Shown here piece after piece: positions 1 through 7,260 of a stretch of 15,510 bases of DNA. A model generated the notes under the pieces. That model searched no databases and was not told the DNA's origin. It saw only the letters and a list, made by a program, of their open reading frames with translations. Both the position numbers and the translations under genes were made by a program. Each line of letters starts with the position of its first letter. The stretch's first letter is position 1. Source of the stretch: an uncultured Oscillospiraceae bacterium (GTDB lineage: Bacteria > Bacillota_A > Clostridia > Oscillospirales > Oscillospiraceae); contig CALWWO010000145.1 of NCBI GenBank assembly GCA_944385265.1, positions 1 to 15,510 of the forward strand, read 5' to 3'.

Positions 1-46
1 TGATCTAATATGGCGGTAAGTTAAGCGACGCGCTTTTGTTATATGT

Positions 47-850
47 TTAAAATGTCATTACAATACCGCCGGCCATATCAATACCGTCTCCGGTCACGCA
101 ATTTGACTCGTCGCTTCCGAGAAACACCAGAGCATAAGCAATTTCGTATAGCGATGCAAGCGGATGGTCTTTTATGATAGCCGCCGCCATGCCGGGTCTC
201 GCCTCTCCAAATTTAAAGCCCTGTGGCATCGGCTTACGCGGAAGCGAGCCGAGCTCCGGCAGTCTTTCAAATTCTGACGTATCAAGCGAGCCGGGGATAA
301 ACGGTACAAAATTTATCCCGTAAGGCGCAAGCTCCACAGCAAGCGACTGAGCAAGCCCAATATTAGCCGCCTTGGTAGCCGCATAAGAGACTGCCACGCC
401 GCGTGGACCACGTCCGCCTAGCGACGCGAAATTTATTATATGACCGCTTTTTTGAGCTTTCATATACGGCAAAACTGCCCTTGTTGCGTTTACTACCGCC
501 GTTACATTGACATCTACCGCCAGATCCCACTGACTTCTTATTATATCCTCCGTATGACCCTGACCGTGGAAACCTGCAATATTTATCACTATATCTATCT
601 TGCCAAATTTTTCGACAGCGTATGCCATCGCCTTTTCCATATCCTCATATTTCGTGCATGCGCCGATAAATGTCGCGATCCTATCAGGTCCGTAATAGTC
701 CCTTTCTTTCTGCGTCCTTTCAAAATATTTTTCCGAGACGTCAACCTGAAGAACCTTCGCGCCCTCTTCCATATATGCTCTGAGGCAGACTGAAGCGACT
801 GCCGAGCCTCCGCCAACAAATACTGCTACTTTATCTTTTAATCTATTCAT
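47..850 (-). CDS. Short-chain dehydrogenase/reductase (SDR), catalytically intact
   Basis: NAD(P)-dependent oxidoreductase of the classical SDR fold, 267 residues, a usual length. Seen: NIAG at 90-93, Asn115, Ser143, Tyr156-x3-Lys160 (SYAATK), and the C-terminal TGDG...AGG stretch typical of the family. Asp37 at the end of strand 2 suggests NAD rather than NADP. The nucleotide-binding loop is unusual: GGGSAVAS replaces the normal TGxxxGxG, so the last two glycines are missing. I chose the ATG at 850 because a GGAGGT site lies just upstream; an upstream in-frame TTG at 889 overlaps the preceding gene and has no such site. It is the second gene of a two-SDR operon, 31 nt after the partner's stop. 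The substrate cannot be told from sequence. It probably works with the upstream pseudoenzyme-like SDR (inference). Confidence 0.9.
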   Translation of the reverse strand: MNRLKDKVAVFVGGGSAVASVCLRAYMEEGAKVLQVDVSEKYFERTQKERDYYGPDRIATFIGACTKYEDMEKAMAYAVEKFGKIDIVINIAGFHGQGHTEDIIRSQWDLAVDVNVTAVVNATRAVLPYMKAQKSGHIINFASLGGRGPRGVAVSYAATKAANIGLAQSLAVELAPYGINFVPFIPGSLDTSEFERLPELGSLPRKPMPQGFKFGEARPGMAAAIIKDHPLASLYEIAYALVFLGSDESNCVTGDGIDMAGGIVMTF

Positions 851-881
851 GTTCTTACCTCCACATTTACCAAGCGATATA

Positions 882-1631
882 TCAAACAATAATTCTGCCG
901 CAGCTTACATCTAGTATTTCGCCCGTATTGTATCCGGAATAATCATCTGTTACGTACATCATACCGTATGCCACGTCGTCCGGTGTAACTTTTTCTCTGC
1001 CTGGGATTATGCCGAGGCAGTTTTCAATACCGTCGAATTCCGGGTCGCCCTCCACCGGACCGGCTGCAACGCCGTTTGCCACAATATGGTATTTTCCAAG
1101 CGTCGTTGCAAGGTTGCGGACAAGTCCGCCAAGCCCGGCGTGAGCCGCCGCTTGAGCAAAATTAGCTCCTTTTATACCGGTGCGGCCTACGATGTTTGAT
1201 ATCACGCAAATGCTGCCGTGACGACCGTTCTCCTCCGCTTCCTTTATCATCGACGGAATCAACGGCTGAAGCGTAAACAGTGTGCCTGTAAGTACATTGT
1301 CCATGACTTTCTGATAAAGCTCCATTGGCATATTTTCAAATGTACCTCTCCCTGACGGCTCTGTCAGCGCCGTTACGACTGTATCCGGCGCGCCAAATTG
1401 GGATATCGCCCACTCCCCCGCGGCTTTAAGTTCCACGTCGTCAGCATAATTTTTTACGACTATCGTGCGGAGATTCGGATTGTTCTTATCCTCTCCGAGA
1501 TTTTCAAAAGCCGCTTCATTGTTTTCATAAAGAACGACCTTTGCCCCCTCGGCAAGCAGCTTTTTCGCGCAGGCGGAGCTTATCAGAGTGTCCTTACCTG
1601 CCACTACGACCACCTTATTTTCGTACCTCAT
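882..1631 (-). CDS. SDR-fold protein lacking the catalytic Tyr and Lys (probable pseudoenzyme subunit)
   Basis: SDR-fold protein of 249 residues, recognisable by its overall pattern: beta1-loop-alpha1 at 6-29, Asn112 in helix 4, Ser145 after strand 5, a conserved helix 5 and a C-terminal G-x-x-L-D-V-S-C-G stretch. Aligning helix 5 with that of the downstream SDR puts Gln160 in the place of the catalytic Tyr and His164 in the place of the catalytic Lys. The cofactor loop is also degenerate (AGKDTLIS instead of TGxxxGxG). It is therefore unlikely to be an ordinary dehydrogenase. The start has a clear GGAGGT site. It is the first gene of the operon. Known family precedent: BbsC/BbsD of anaerobic toluene degradation, where an inactive SDR subunit pairs with an active one. 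That this pair forms a similar heteromer is inference. Confidence 0.85.
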   Translation of the reverse strand: MRYENKVVVVAGKDTLISSACAKKLLAEGAKVVLYENNEAAFENLGEDKNNPNLRTIVVKNYADDVELKAAGEWAISQFGAPDTVVTALTEPSGRGTFENMPMELYQKVMDNVLTGTLFTLQPLIPSMIKEAEENGRHGSICVISNIVGRTGIKGANFAQAAAHAGLGGLVRNLATTLGKYHIVANGVAAGPVEGDPEFDGIENCLGIIPGREKVTPDDVAYGMMYVTDDYSGYNTGEILDVSCGRIIV

Positions 1632-1667
1632 CGAAATACCTCCAACAATTATTTTAATAAATACATT

Positions 1668-1692
1668 TTGACATTTTCACAGAAAATGTCAA
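1668..1692. promoter_or_regulatory. Perfect 11+11 bp inverted repeat over the SDR operon promoter
   Basis: TTGACATTTTC and GAAAATGTCAA flank a 3-nt centre, a perfect palindrome 37 nt before the SDR operon start codon. On the minus strand its first six bases (1687-1692) read TTGACA, a consensus -35 box preceded by an A/T-rich stretch resembling an UP element. The -10 is less clear (CAAAAT after 16 bases or AAAATG after 17). Lacking a G/C-rich stem and U tract, it is a poor terminator and fits a repressor operator better. The regulator is not identifiable. Confidence 0.6.
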
Positions 1693-1764
1693 GTTGTTTT
1701 TAATAATTAATTTTTAACTGAGGCGATATTTCAAAGAAGTGGCAGCGGCAAATGAGATTATGCT

Positions 1765-2445
1765 TTAGACTATAGAATAAATACTGTGAAAGATCATAAA
1801 TGCGCTCAAAATGCTTATGGCGCACGGAACAATGTAAGATGATATTTTATTCAAGGAACGCTCCAGTTTTAAAATAATCGTCGTTTCGCGCAGTTTATTA
1901 TATCCCCAATATAACAGGAGCAGCGGGAAGACATAACCAATGCAATATAAGATCATAAAAGCTAAAATAAGGGAAAATTTGAGATCGTATGTCGCCAACA
2001 TTGCAAGAAATCCGAAATACGGCATAGCGCTCGTCAGCTCTACGGCACAAAAAACAGCGCCCATAACAAACAGCGACAACGGGGATAAACTTGTCGGTGC
2101 CTTTGTAAAATCCCCATCTTTTTCTATACCGTTAAACCATATTGTCCTTACGATAAGCCTCACCCCTATTATGCTGCATATAATTCCGCAAAATAGCTCT
2201 GCGCCGTATACGAGAATCGGATAAGTTTGTGCCGCTGCCGAAAGAAACCTTGATATCCATGTCACGATCCCATAATAAATAGCGAGCCCAAGAAATAGAT
2301 TTGCAAGCCCTATACCAAGGATAAAAAATAAAATATGGCGTTTATTTTTAACCATTGCCTGAAGTAGAAGCTGCTGTGCTATAGCAGATGGGTTTAAGCT
2401 GTCAAAAAAACTTGCAACTAACGCTGTACTGAAAATAAGTAACAT
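1765..2445 (-). CDS. Six-helix membrane transporter, LysE/GAP-like superfamily
   Basis: Integral membrane protein of 226 residues with about six hydrophobic helices (roughly 3-27, 37-62, 75-100, 122-148, 156-180, 203-224). Helix 1 carries a DSLNPSAIAQQ motif and helix 4 a VELTSAMPYFGF motif. Paired Ser/Pro-rich motifs in two three-helix halves resemble the LysE/CcdA/GAP (PF11139-like) group of small exporters; this family placement is moderate. The substrate is unknown. The start ATG is preceded by GGAGGAGG. The gene stands alone behind its own promoter and a leader that contains an intrinsic terminator directly before the ribosome binding site, so expression is very likely controlled by transcription attenuation, possibly by the exported compound. 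Confidence 0.75.
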   Translation of the reverse strand: MLLIFSTALVASFFDSLNPSAIAQQLLLQAMVKNKRHILFFILGIGLANLFLGLAIYYGIVTWISRFLSAAAQTYPILVYGAELFCGIICSIIGVRLIVRTIWFNGIEKDGDFTKAPTSLSPLSLFVMGAVFCAVELTSAMPYFGFLAMLATYDLKFSLILAFMILYCIGYVFPLLLLYWGYNKLRETTIILKLERSLNKISSYIVPCAISILSAFMIFHSIYSIV

Positions 2446-2460
2446 ATTTTTTCCTCCTCC

Positions 2461-2516
2461 AAAAAAATAAGCGTTAAAATTACACCACTAAGACCTACGG
2501 TGTAATTTTAACGCTT
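2461..2516 (-). terminator. Intrinsic terminator in the transporter leader (attenuator)
   Basis: A perfect 18-bp stem (2499-2516 with 2469-2486 on the minus strand, arms AAGCGTTAAAATTACACC and its complement), a 12-nt loop at 2487-2498, then A and seven U (2461-2468). The ribosome binding site of the transporter follows immediately, so it would stop transcription before the gene unless it is prevented from forming. The loop contains GGUCU, complementary to AGACC at 2532-2536 upstream in the same leader. Confidence 0.9.
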
Positions 2517-2552
2517 TCCCATCCGGTGACGGGTCTGTCAACTATTAAATTC
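2517..2552 (-). ncRNA. Candidate riboswitch aptamer in the leader of the transporter gene
   Basis: From the predicted transcription start near 2552, the leader has about 35 nt before the terminator stem. It includes ACCC-GUCACCGGAU-GGGA, which can fold as a CCC/GGG hairpin with a 10-nt loop (or as CCG-UCAC-CGG). Two pairings to the terminator loop are possible: AGACC with GGUCU (5 bp), or ACC of the hairpin loop with GGU (3 bp, a kissing loop). Compact aptamer, loop-terminator contact, intrinsic terminator and a downstream small exporter together suggest a metabolite-sensing switch. The guanidine-IV (mepA) class is one known class worth testing, but I cannot confirm its consensus from memory. 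Confidence 0.55.
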
Positions 2553-2558
2553 AGATAG

Positions 2559-2587
2559 AATATATCATCAAAGAAATAGTCTGTCAA
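2559..2587 (-). promoter_or_regulatory. Sigma-A promoter of the transporter leader
   Basis: On the minus strand TTGACA (2582-2587), a 17-bp spacer, and TATATT (2559-2564). The predicted start is near 2552, giving a leader of about 107 nt. A constitutively strong promoter followed by a terminator is consistent with control after initiation. Confidence 0.85.
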
Positions 2588-2641
2588 GAATGATTTATAC
2601 TATGCTGCAAACCATGGATTTTGCCCTTTATGCTTCCTTTC

Positions 2642-3694
2642 TTAACCGTCTTTGACTTCATATCGTTCAATAAGCTTCTGCCAGCGCCCATTTCCATTCA
2701 TAAAGCCGTAGCTTTTATCGTCTTTAAAGCATTTGATCAAGTCTTTCCTCAATTCATCTGCGAATCCCTCGCCTATCTTCTTAAATGCGATGTGTTCATA
2801 AAGCGGAGAATTTTTAAAATCAAGGATTTTATATGTGCCTGAGAGCATTTTTTCCGCTATATCGACGGTTTTTTCTACATTTTGTTCCAAAACAGCGAGG
2901 TCAAGCCCGCTTACGGCTTCGTAGTATTCACCCATTTCAAAAAGCTTTGCAAGCTCAGTCTGCTTTTTAGTATAAAAGCTCGCTTTTTCCATATCCCGCT
3001 CCTGCACTGCCAGCATATAAAGATCGTTGAACACCCCACTGACCATTTGATAATAGGTCATCAGCAGTTCTTCATATTTTGTATACGCATCTTCTACGCG
3101 CCCTGTCTTGCTCAAAATCACAGCGTGCTTTCTCTTTCGTTCTGGATTTTCTTTTGAAAAATATTTAAGATATTCCTCCGCTTCGCCGTACTTCTCTTTC
3201 TTCATGTAAAAATTGTACAGAGAGTCTGCGGCGCTATACCTGATATCGTCGTTTTTGCTTTCGAGCGCCCTTAAATAGCACTCGATTATGAAGCTGTCGT
3301 ATTCATCGGGATTTTGCACTTCTTTAAACATGCGATGCGCGTCAAGGATCAACGCAAGCTGCCATGTAAGCTCATCACAATTCGGATATTTTTCCAAATA
3401 TCTTTTGATTTCCTGAAATAACTCTTCATACGTACACTCTTTAACTTTTGCGTCTACCTCTAAAACGATATCTCTTATCTCGTTTTTGGTAAGTTCACTT
3501 TGAAACGAGAGCAGAGTATCTAAAGATATGCCCAAAAGTCTCGCTATCGGCGCGAGCAGCGTGATGTCGGGATAAGAATTTCCGTTTTCCCATTTATTCA
3601 CCGCCGGAGGCGTTACGCCAAGCCTGTTTGCCATTTCCTCCTGCGTCATATTCTGTTCTTTTCTGTATTTTCGAATGGTCTCCCCCATCTTCAT
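2642..3694 (-). CDS. XRE-family transcriptional regulator with TPR-like C-terminal region
   Basis: Cytoplasmic DNA-binding regulator of 350 residues. Residues about 5-60 form an HTH_3 (Cro/C1) domain with the recognisable MTQEEMANRLGVTPPAVNKWENG helix-turn-helix. The remainder is all-helical, rich in charged and aromatic residues, with helix pairs resembling tetratricopeptide repeats, a common layout in clostridial regulators that may sense a peptide or partner protein (known of the family, not shown here). The ATG at 3694 has an AGGAGG site. It is divergent from the AI-2E permease gene, and two similar inverted repeats lie between them, suggesting autoregulation and control of the permease (inference). 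The downstream transporter has its own promoter, so it is probably not part of this unit. Confidence 0.88.
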   Translation of the reverse strand: MKMGETIRKYRKEQNMTQEEMANRLGVTPPAVNKWENGNSYPDITLLAPIARLLGISLDTLLSFQSELTKNEIRDIVLEVDAKVKECTYEELFQEIKRYLEKYPNCDELTWQLALILDAHRMFKEVQNPDEYDSFIIECYLRALESKNDDIRYSAADSLYNFYMKKEKYGEAEEYLKYFSKENPERKRKHAVILSKTGRVEDAYTKYEELLMTYYQMVSGVFNDLYMLAVQERDMEKASFYTKKQTELAKLFEMGEYYEAVSGLDLAVLEQNVEKTVDIAEKMLSGTYKILDFKNSPLYEHIAFKKIGEGFADELRKDLIKCFKDDKSYGFMNGNGRWQKLIERYEVKDG

Positions 3695-3760
3695 AATAAG
3701 CGCCTCCTCTCGTTTGATTTATTGTTTATTCCAGTATAACAAACTAATCTTTGATACACA

Positions 3761-3809
3761 ATTAAACAGACGTTAATCATAATATGCGTAAAATTAACTG
3801 CCGGTTAAT
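3761..3809. repeat. Two similar 17-bp inverted repeats 32 bp apart (candidate operators)
   Basis: ATTAAACAGACGTTAAT at 3761-3777 and ATTAACTGCCGGTTAAT at 3793-3809 share the form ATTAA-N6-GTTAAT. Their spacing of 32 bp is close to three helical turns, placing them on one face of the DNA. They lie in the divergent region between the XRE regulator and the AI-2E gene, the second copy 14 bp upstream of the permease's -35 box. Binding by the XRE protein is inference. Confidence 0.5.
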
Positions 3810-3822
3810 ATGCATAACGCGG

Positions 3823-3851
3823 TGGACATATTTTGCTTTTTATGGTAAAAT
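3823..3851 (+). promoter_or_regulatory. Sigma-A promoter of the AI-2E family permease
   Basis: TGGACA (3823-3828), a 17-bp spacer and TAAAAT (3846-3851). The predicted start is near 3858, with a leader of about 43 nt to the ATG at 3901. Confidence 0.75.
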
Positions 3852-3900
3852 AATTTAAAATAAAACAATCTATTCATCATCTAAAAAGGTGGCTTTATAT

Positions 3901-5058
3901 ATGCAAAAAACCAAAATATGGCTTTATTTTGCAATCGCTTTGCTATTTGCGCTGCTGCTAAAATACAGTGATCATATATGGTCAGCTATGCGGCTTTTGT
4001 TGTCTATAGCTCTCCCGCTGATTTTAGGCTGCGGAATAGCATATGTACTGGATATCCTTGTCATAAAAATAGAAAAGATTTCGCTTTTTCGCCAGGATGG
4101 AAAATTACGACTTTATAAAGTCCGCCGCCCATTGAGTATACTGGGCTCTCTGCTCATAGTCGCGGCTGTCATCACGTTAATTATAAATATTATCATACCG
4201 CAGCTTATTGACGCTTTTGAAGTCGTTATAGCTGGTATCCAGCCGATCTTAACTGAATTCACCGAGTGGATATTGTCCAAAAACATAGTGTTCCCGGAAA
4301 TCGAGGAATGGATAAACTCGCTTGATGTAAACTGGTCGGAGCTTATTCAAAAGGTTGTATCGTATATTTCCTCCGGTATTGGAAACGTCTTTACTTCAGC
4401 GATCTCTATAATAACAAGCGTCGGCGGCGTTGTCGTCAGTATTATTATCGCATTTATTTTTGCAATATACATCCTTGCAGAAAAAGAGCGGCTTGCGCGC
4501 CAATTAAACGCGCTTGCTGAAGCGTATCTGAAGGAAAACGCACGAGAGCGCCTAATGTATATTTTAAATACTGCTCACAGTGTTTTTACCAAATTTTTTG
4601 TTGGACAGCTTACAGAAGCTGTTATTCTAGGTGTTCTATGCACTATCGGAATGTGGATATTCCGCTTTCCATACGCCACAATGATCGGCACGCTTATAGG
4701 GGCGACGGCTCTTTTACCTATAGTCGGAGCTTATCTCGGCGCTTTTATCGGCGCTTTTATGATACTCACAGTAAATCCGTTGCAATCTGTTTTTTTCCTT
4801 ATTTTTATTGTCGTTCTGCAACAGCTTGAGGGAAATTTGATTTATCCGCGTGTCGTCGGCTCCTCAATCGGACTTCCCGGTATATGGGTGCTCGCATCCA
4901 TTACTGTTGGCGGCGGGCTCGGCGGCGTTTTAGGTATGCTCCTTGCTGTTCCGACAACAGCCACGATCTACAAACTGCTTCAAAAGGATGTTTACAGGCG
5001 CAGAGTCGCGCTAGACCTTGTGGATGAAACAGAGGATAATAACAAAACATCTTCTTAG
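3901..5058 (+). CDS. AI-2E family transporter (PF01594-type permease)
   Basis: Integral membrane protein of 385 residues with about seven or eight helices: an N-terminal pair (7-24, 31-55), one at 78-100, a long soluble segment about 101-165, then helices at about 167-195 and from 235 to the end. Family hallmarks seen: FFVGQ at 232-236, LLPIVGAYLGA at 271-281, and the QQLEGNLIYPRVVG...GLPGIWVLAS stretch at 307-333. Members are variously described as AI-2 exporters (TqsA), sodium/proton antiporters or sporulation permeases (YtvI), so the substrate is not assignable. I chose the ATG at 3901 because AAAGGTGG ends 8 nt before it; the in-frame GTG at 3889 lies within that site. It is a single-gene unit ending in a bidirectional terminator. 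Confidence 0.88.
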   Translation: MQKTKIWLYFAIALLFALLLKYSDHIWSAMRLLLSIALPLILGCGIAYVLDILVIKIEKISLFRQDGKLRLYKVRRPLSILGSLLIVAAVITLIINIIIPQLIDAFEVVIAGIQPILTEFTEWILSKNIVFPEIEEWINSLDVNWSELIQKVVSYISSGIGNVFTSAISIITSVGGVVVSIIIAFIFAIYILAEKERLARQLNALAEAYLKENARERLMYILNTAHSVFTKFFVGQLTEAVILGVLCTIGMWIFRFPYATMIGTLIGATALLPIVGAYLGAFIGAFMILTVNPLQSVFFLIFIVVLQQLEGNLIYPRVVGSSIGLPGIWVLASITVGGGLGGVLGMLLAVPTTATIYKLLQKDVYRRRVALDLVDETEDNNKTSS

Positions 5059-5106
5059 AGATTTGCGTGCAGTTTGGGCACTGAAAGGCGCGAATATATG
5101 TCTACT

Positions 5107-5150
5107 AAAAAAAGACCTTTTAGAGTATAAAATACTCTAAAGGTCTTTTT
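5107..5150. terminator. Bidirectional intrinsic terminator between convergent genes
   Basis: A long stem (AAAAAGACC...AGAGTAT with ATACTCTAAAGGTCTTTTT, one bulged base) with a short A-rich loop. It has a U tract on the plus strand and an A tract giving U on the minus strand, so it serves both the AI-2E permease and the metal ATPase. Confidence 0.88.
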
Positions 5151-5170
5151 GCCTGCTTAATAAAACAAAA

Positions 5171-7066
5171 TTATTCGAACTTTCTATCGTACAGCAGCGC
5201 TGCGATAAGTACTACAAAGCACGAGCCCGCATTATGTACAAGCGCGCCGGTTGTTGGATTTAAAAGCTGCATAAGCGATAGGATAATGGCAGTAAAATTA
5301 ATGCACATGGATAGTGTGATGCTGAGCTTGATAGTTTTTACCGTCGCGTTCGATAAACGTTTTAAATACGGTATCTTCGAAATATCATCGCTCATAAGCG
5401 CGACGTCTGCCGCGTCTATCGCAATGTCGCTTCCCATGCTGCCCATCGCTACGCTGACGTCGGCAGTCTTCAAGGCCGGCGCATCGTTTACTCCGTCGCC
5501 TATCATGCAGACACTGTGATTTTCTTTCTGCAATTCCTCTATACTCTGTACCTTTTCCTCCGGGAGCAGCTCTGCCCTCACTTCGGTTATACCTATCTGC
5601 CCGGCAAAATAATCCGCCGTCTTTTTATTGTCGCCAGTAAGCAGGATTGTGCGTGTGTGCATTGCCGTAAGGCGTGACACCATATCCTTTGCTGTTGGAC
5701 GGAGCACATCAGAAAGCGCAATAATGCCGATACATTTTTCACCGTCCGCCACAAGAATGGAAGCTTTTCCCTGTTCGCGCAACTGCTCCAGTACGGAATG
5801 AACGCCATCATCTATCAAAACGCCGTTTTCTTCAAGAAATTTTTCGTTCCCGCAAAGAAGCCTTTGTCCCTGCACCTCCGCATAAATTCCCTTGCCGGTT
5901 GTCATTTTAAAGGCGGAGGATTCTTTGATCGAAACATCTCTTGATTTTGCACAATTTACGATAGCTTTTCCCAATGGGTGCTCACTTTTTGCCTCGGCAG
6001 AGGCGGCAAGAGACAGCAGCGCTGCCCCACTGACGCTTTCGTCAAACGATATGATATCGCTGACGTCAAGCCGCCCATATGTCAACGTGCCGGTCTTGTC
6101 AAAGGCAATGGTGTCCACCTTCCCCATTTTTTCCAGGGCCTCGCCGGATTTTATTATCACGCCATGCTTTGTCGCCTGCCCTATCGCCGCCATTATTGCC
6201 GTCGGCGTTGCAAGTACAAGCGCGCACGGGCAAAATACGACGAGTATCGTGACTGCCGTAACGATATTGCCAGTCGCTATGTATGCTATTATAGCAATGA
6301 GAAGGGCGACAGGTACGAGATAACTTGCCCATTTATCAGCGATGCGCTGCATAGGAGCCTGCTTATTTTCAGCCTCTTGCACCATGCGTATCAGCTTTTG
6401 TAAAGAGCTGTCCTCCCCTACTTTTGTCGCCGAGATATCTATGGAACCAAACCGGTTTATCGTGCCGCAGAAAACGTCTTCACCTACGCCCTTATCAACA
6501 GGTAGCGATTCGCCCGTCATTATAGATTGATCTACAGAGGTCTCGCCGTCTATGATCTTTCCGTCAACCGGTATTGTTTCTCCCGGCAAGATACGCAGTA
6601 TGTCGCCCCGCCGTATCTTTTCTGCGGGTATCATTTCTTCTTTGCCATCGTTTATCCGACGTCCTCTAGTCGGCGCAAGACTGATGAGCTTTTTTAGCCC
6701 CTTCTTCGCTCGATTTGTAGTGGCGTCCTCCAAAATTGCACCTATCGCCATAATAAACGCCACCTCGCCCGCTGCAAACAGATCGCCGATCGCAATAGCT
6801 GCAAACATAGCTATTGAGATCAAAAGCGCGGAGGATATCTTACTGATGCCGGGATTATATATTATCCTCCATACTGCCAGATAAAGTAACGGGATACCGC
6901 TTATGATAACGGTCACCCACGCAGGGTCAAAAGGAAGAAAATCAATATTTAATGCCTCTCCCCCAAATTCCATAGACAAATGTGGAATAAGATCCAGCAA
7001 CAGAAAAACGCCGGCGACGATAGTCATCGGAAGACCGGCGAGAAAATCTGTAAATTTCTTTAACAT
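5171..7066 (-). CDS. P1B-type heavy-metal-translocating ATPase without N-terminal metal-binding domain
   Basis: Metal-ion pump of the inner membrane, 631 residues. Seen: actuator TGES at 184-187; CPC at 279-281 in the metal-binding helix; phosphorylation site DKTGTLT with Asp323; Ser-Glu-His-Pro with HP at 363-364, the P1B nucleotide-domain signature; TGDN at 477-480; GDGVNDAP at 523-530. The last helix has NPTTGALVHNAGS (603-615), which differs from the usual copper (MxxSS) or zinc (DxG) signatures, so the ion is uncertain (Zn, Mn, Fe or Cu). No HMA domain or CxxC motif precedes the first helix. The ATG has a GGAGGT site. Divergent from a TetR regulator that may control it. An acidic/His segment at 29-48 could contact metal, but this is weak. 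Confidence 0.92.
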   Translation of the reverse strand: MLKKFTDFLAGLPMTIVAGVFLLLDLIPHLSMEFGGEALNIDFLPFDPAWVTVIISGIPLLYLAVWRIIYNPGISKISSALLISIAMFAAIAIGDLFAAGEVAFIMAIGAILEDATTNRAKKGLKKLISLAPTRGRRINDGKEEMIPAEKIRRGDILRILPGETIPVDGKIIDGETSVDQSIMTGESLPVDKGVGEDVFCGTINRFGSIDISATKVGEDSSLQKLIRMVQEAENKQAPMQRIADKWASYLVPVALLIAIIAYIATGNIVTAVTILVVFCPCALVLATPTAIMAAIGQATKHGVIIKSGEALEKMGKVDTIAFDKTGTLTYGRLDVSDIISFDESVSGAALLSLAASAEAKSEHPLGKAIVNCAKSRDVSIKESSAFKMTTGKGIYAEVQGQRLLCGNEKFLEENGVLIDDGVHSVLEQLREQGKASILVADGEKCIGIIALSDVLRPTAKDMVSRLTAMHTRTILLTGDNKKTADYFAGQIGITEVRAELLPEEKVQSIEELQKENHSVCMIGDGVNDAPALKTADVSVAMGSMGSDIAIDAADVALMSDDISKIPYLKRLSNATVKTIKLSITLSMCINFTAIILSLMQLLNPTTGALVHNAGSCFVVLIAALLYDRKFE

Positions 7067-7106
7067 ATGATACCTCCAATCGACACGGTGTTATAAACGC
7101 TTTTTC

Positions 7107-7135
7107 TTGACAAACGTTTACACTTGCCGTACAAT
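7107..7135 (+). promoter_or_regulatory. Sigma-A promoter of the TetR regulator gene
   Basis: TTGACA (7107-7112), a 17-bp spacer, TACAAT (7130-7135). The start would be near 7142, with a leader of about 118 nt. An AAACGTTT palindrome (7112-7119) lies in the spacer and the same half (AAACG) recurs at 7095-7099, a possible operator location. No clear promoter for the divergent ATPase could be seen. Confidence 0.8.
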
Positions 7136-7260
7136 AAATTTATTAGCGAACACACTGTTCTTTTTTATTGTAGTCGCCAACATATTGAATTTCAACGGAT
7201 AATTTATTTCATATGTTTCATACAGAACGCTTTTATAAATTTGTGCGGAAGGAATTTTTC

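Noticed and set aside
23..35. Small hairpin AAGCG-ACG-CGCTT after the SDR operon
   Set aside because: Only five base pairs and no U tract on the minus strand; not a credible terminator.
851..889. In-frame TTG start for the first SDR, adding 13 residues
   Set aside because: It lies within the end of the upstream gene and has no ribosome binding site, while the ATG at 850 has a GGAGGT site.
2533..2587. Repeated 9-mer TTGACAGAC (2579-2587 and 2533-2541, minus strand)
   Set aside because: The upstream copy is the -35 box; the downstream one lies inside the leader RNA with no matching -10, so it is not a second promoter. Probably chance.
7112..7119. AAACGTTT palindrome as the TetR operator
   Set aside because: Only 8 bp, and symmetry stops beyond it. 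It is mentioned with the promoter but is too weak for its own feature.
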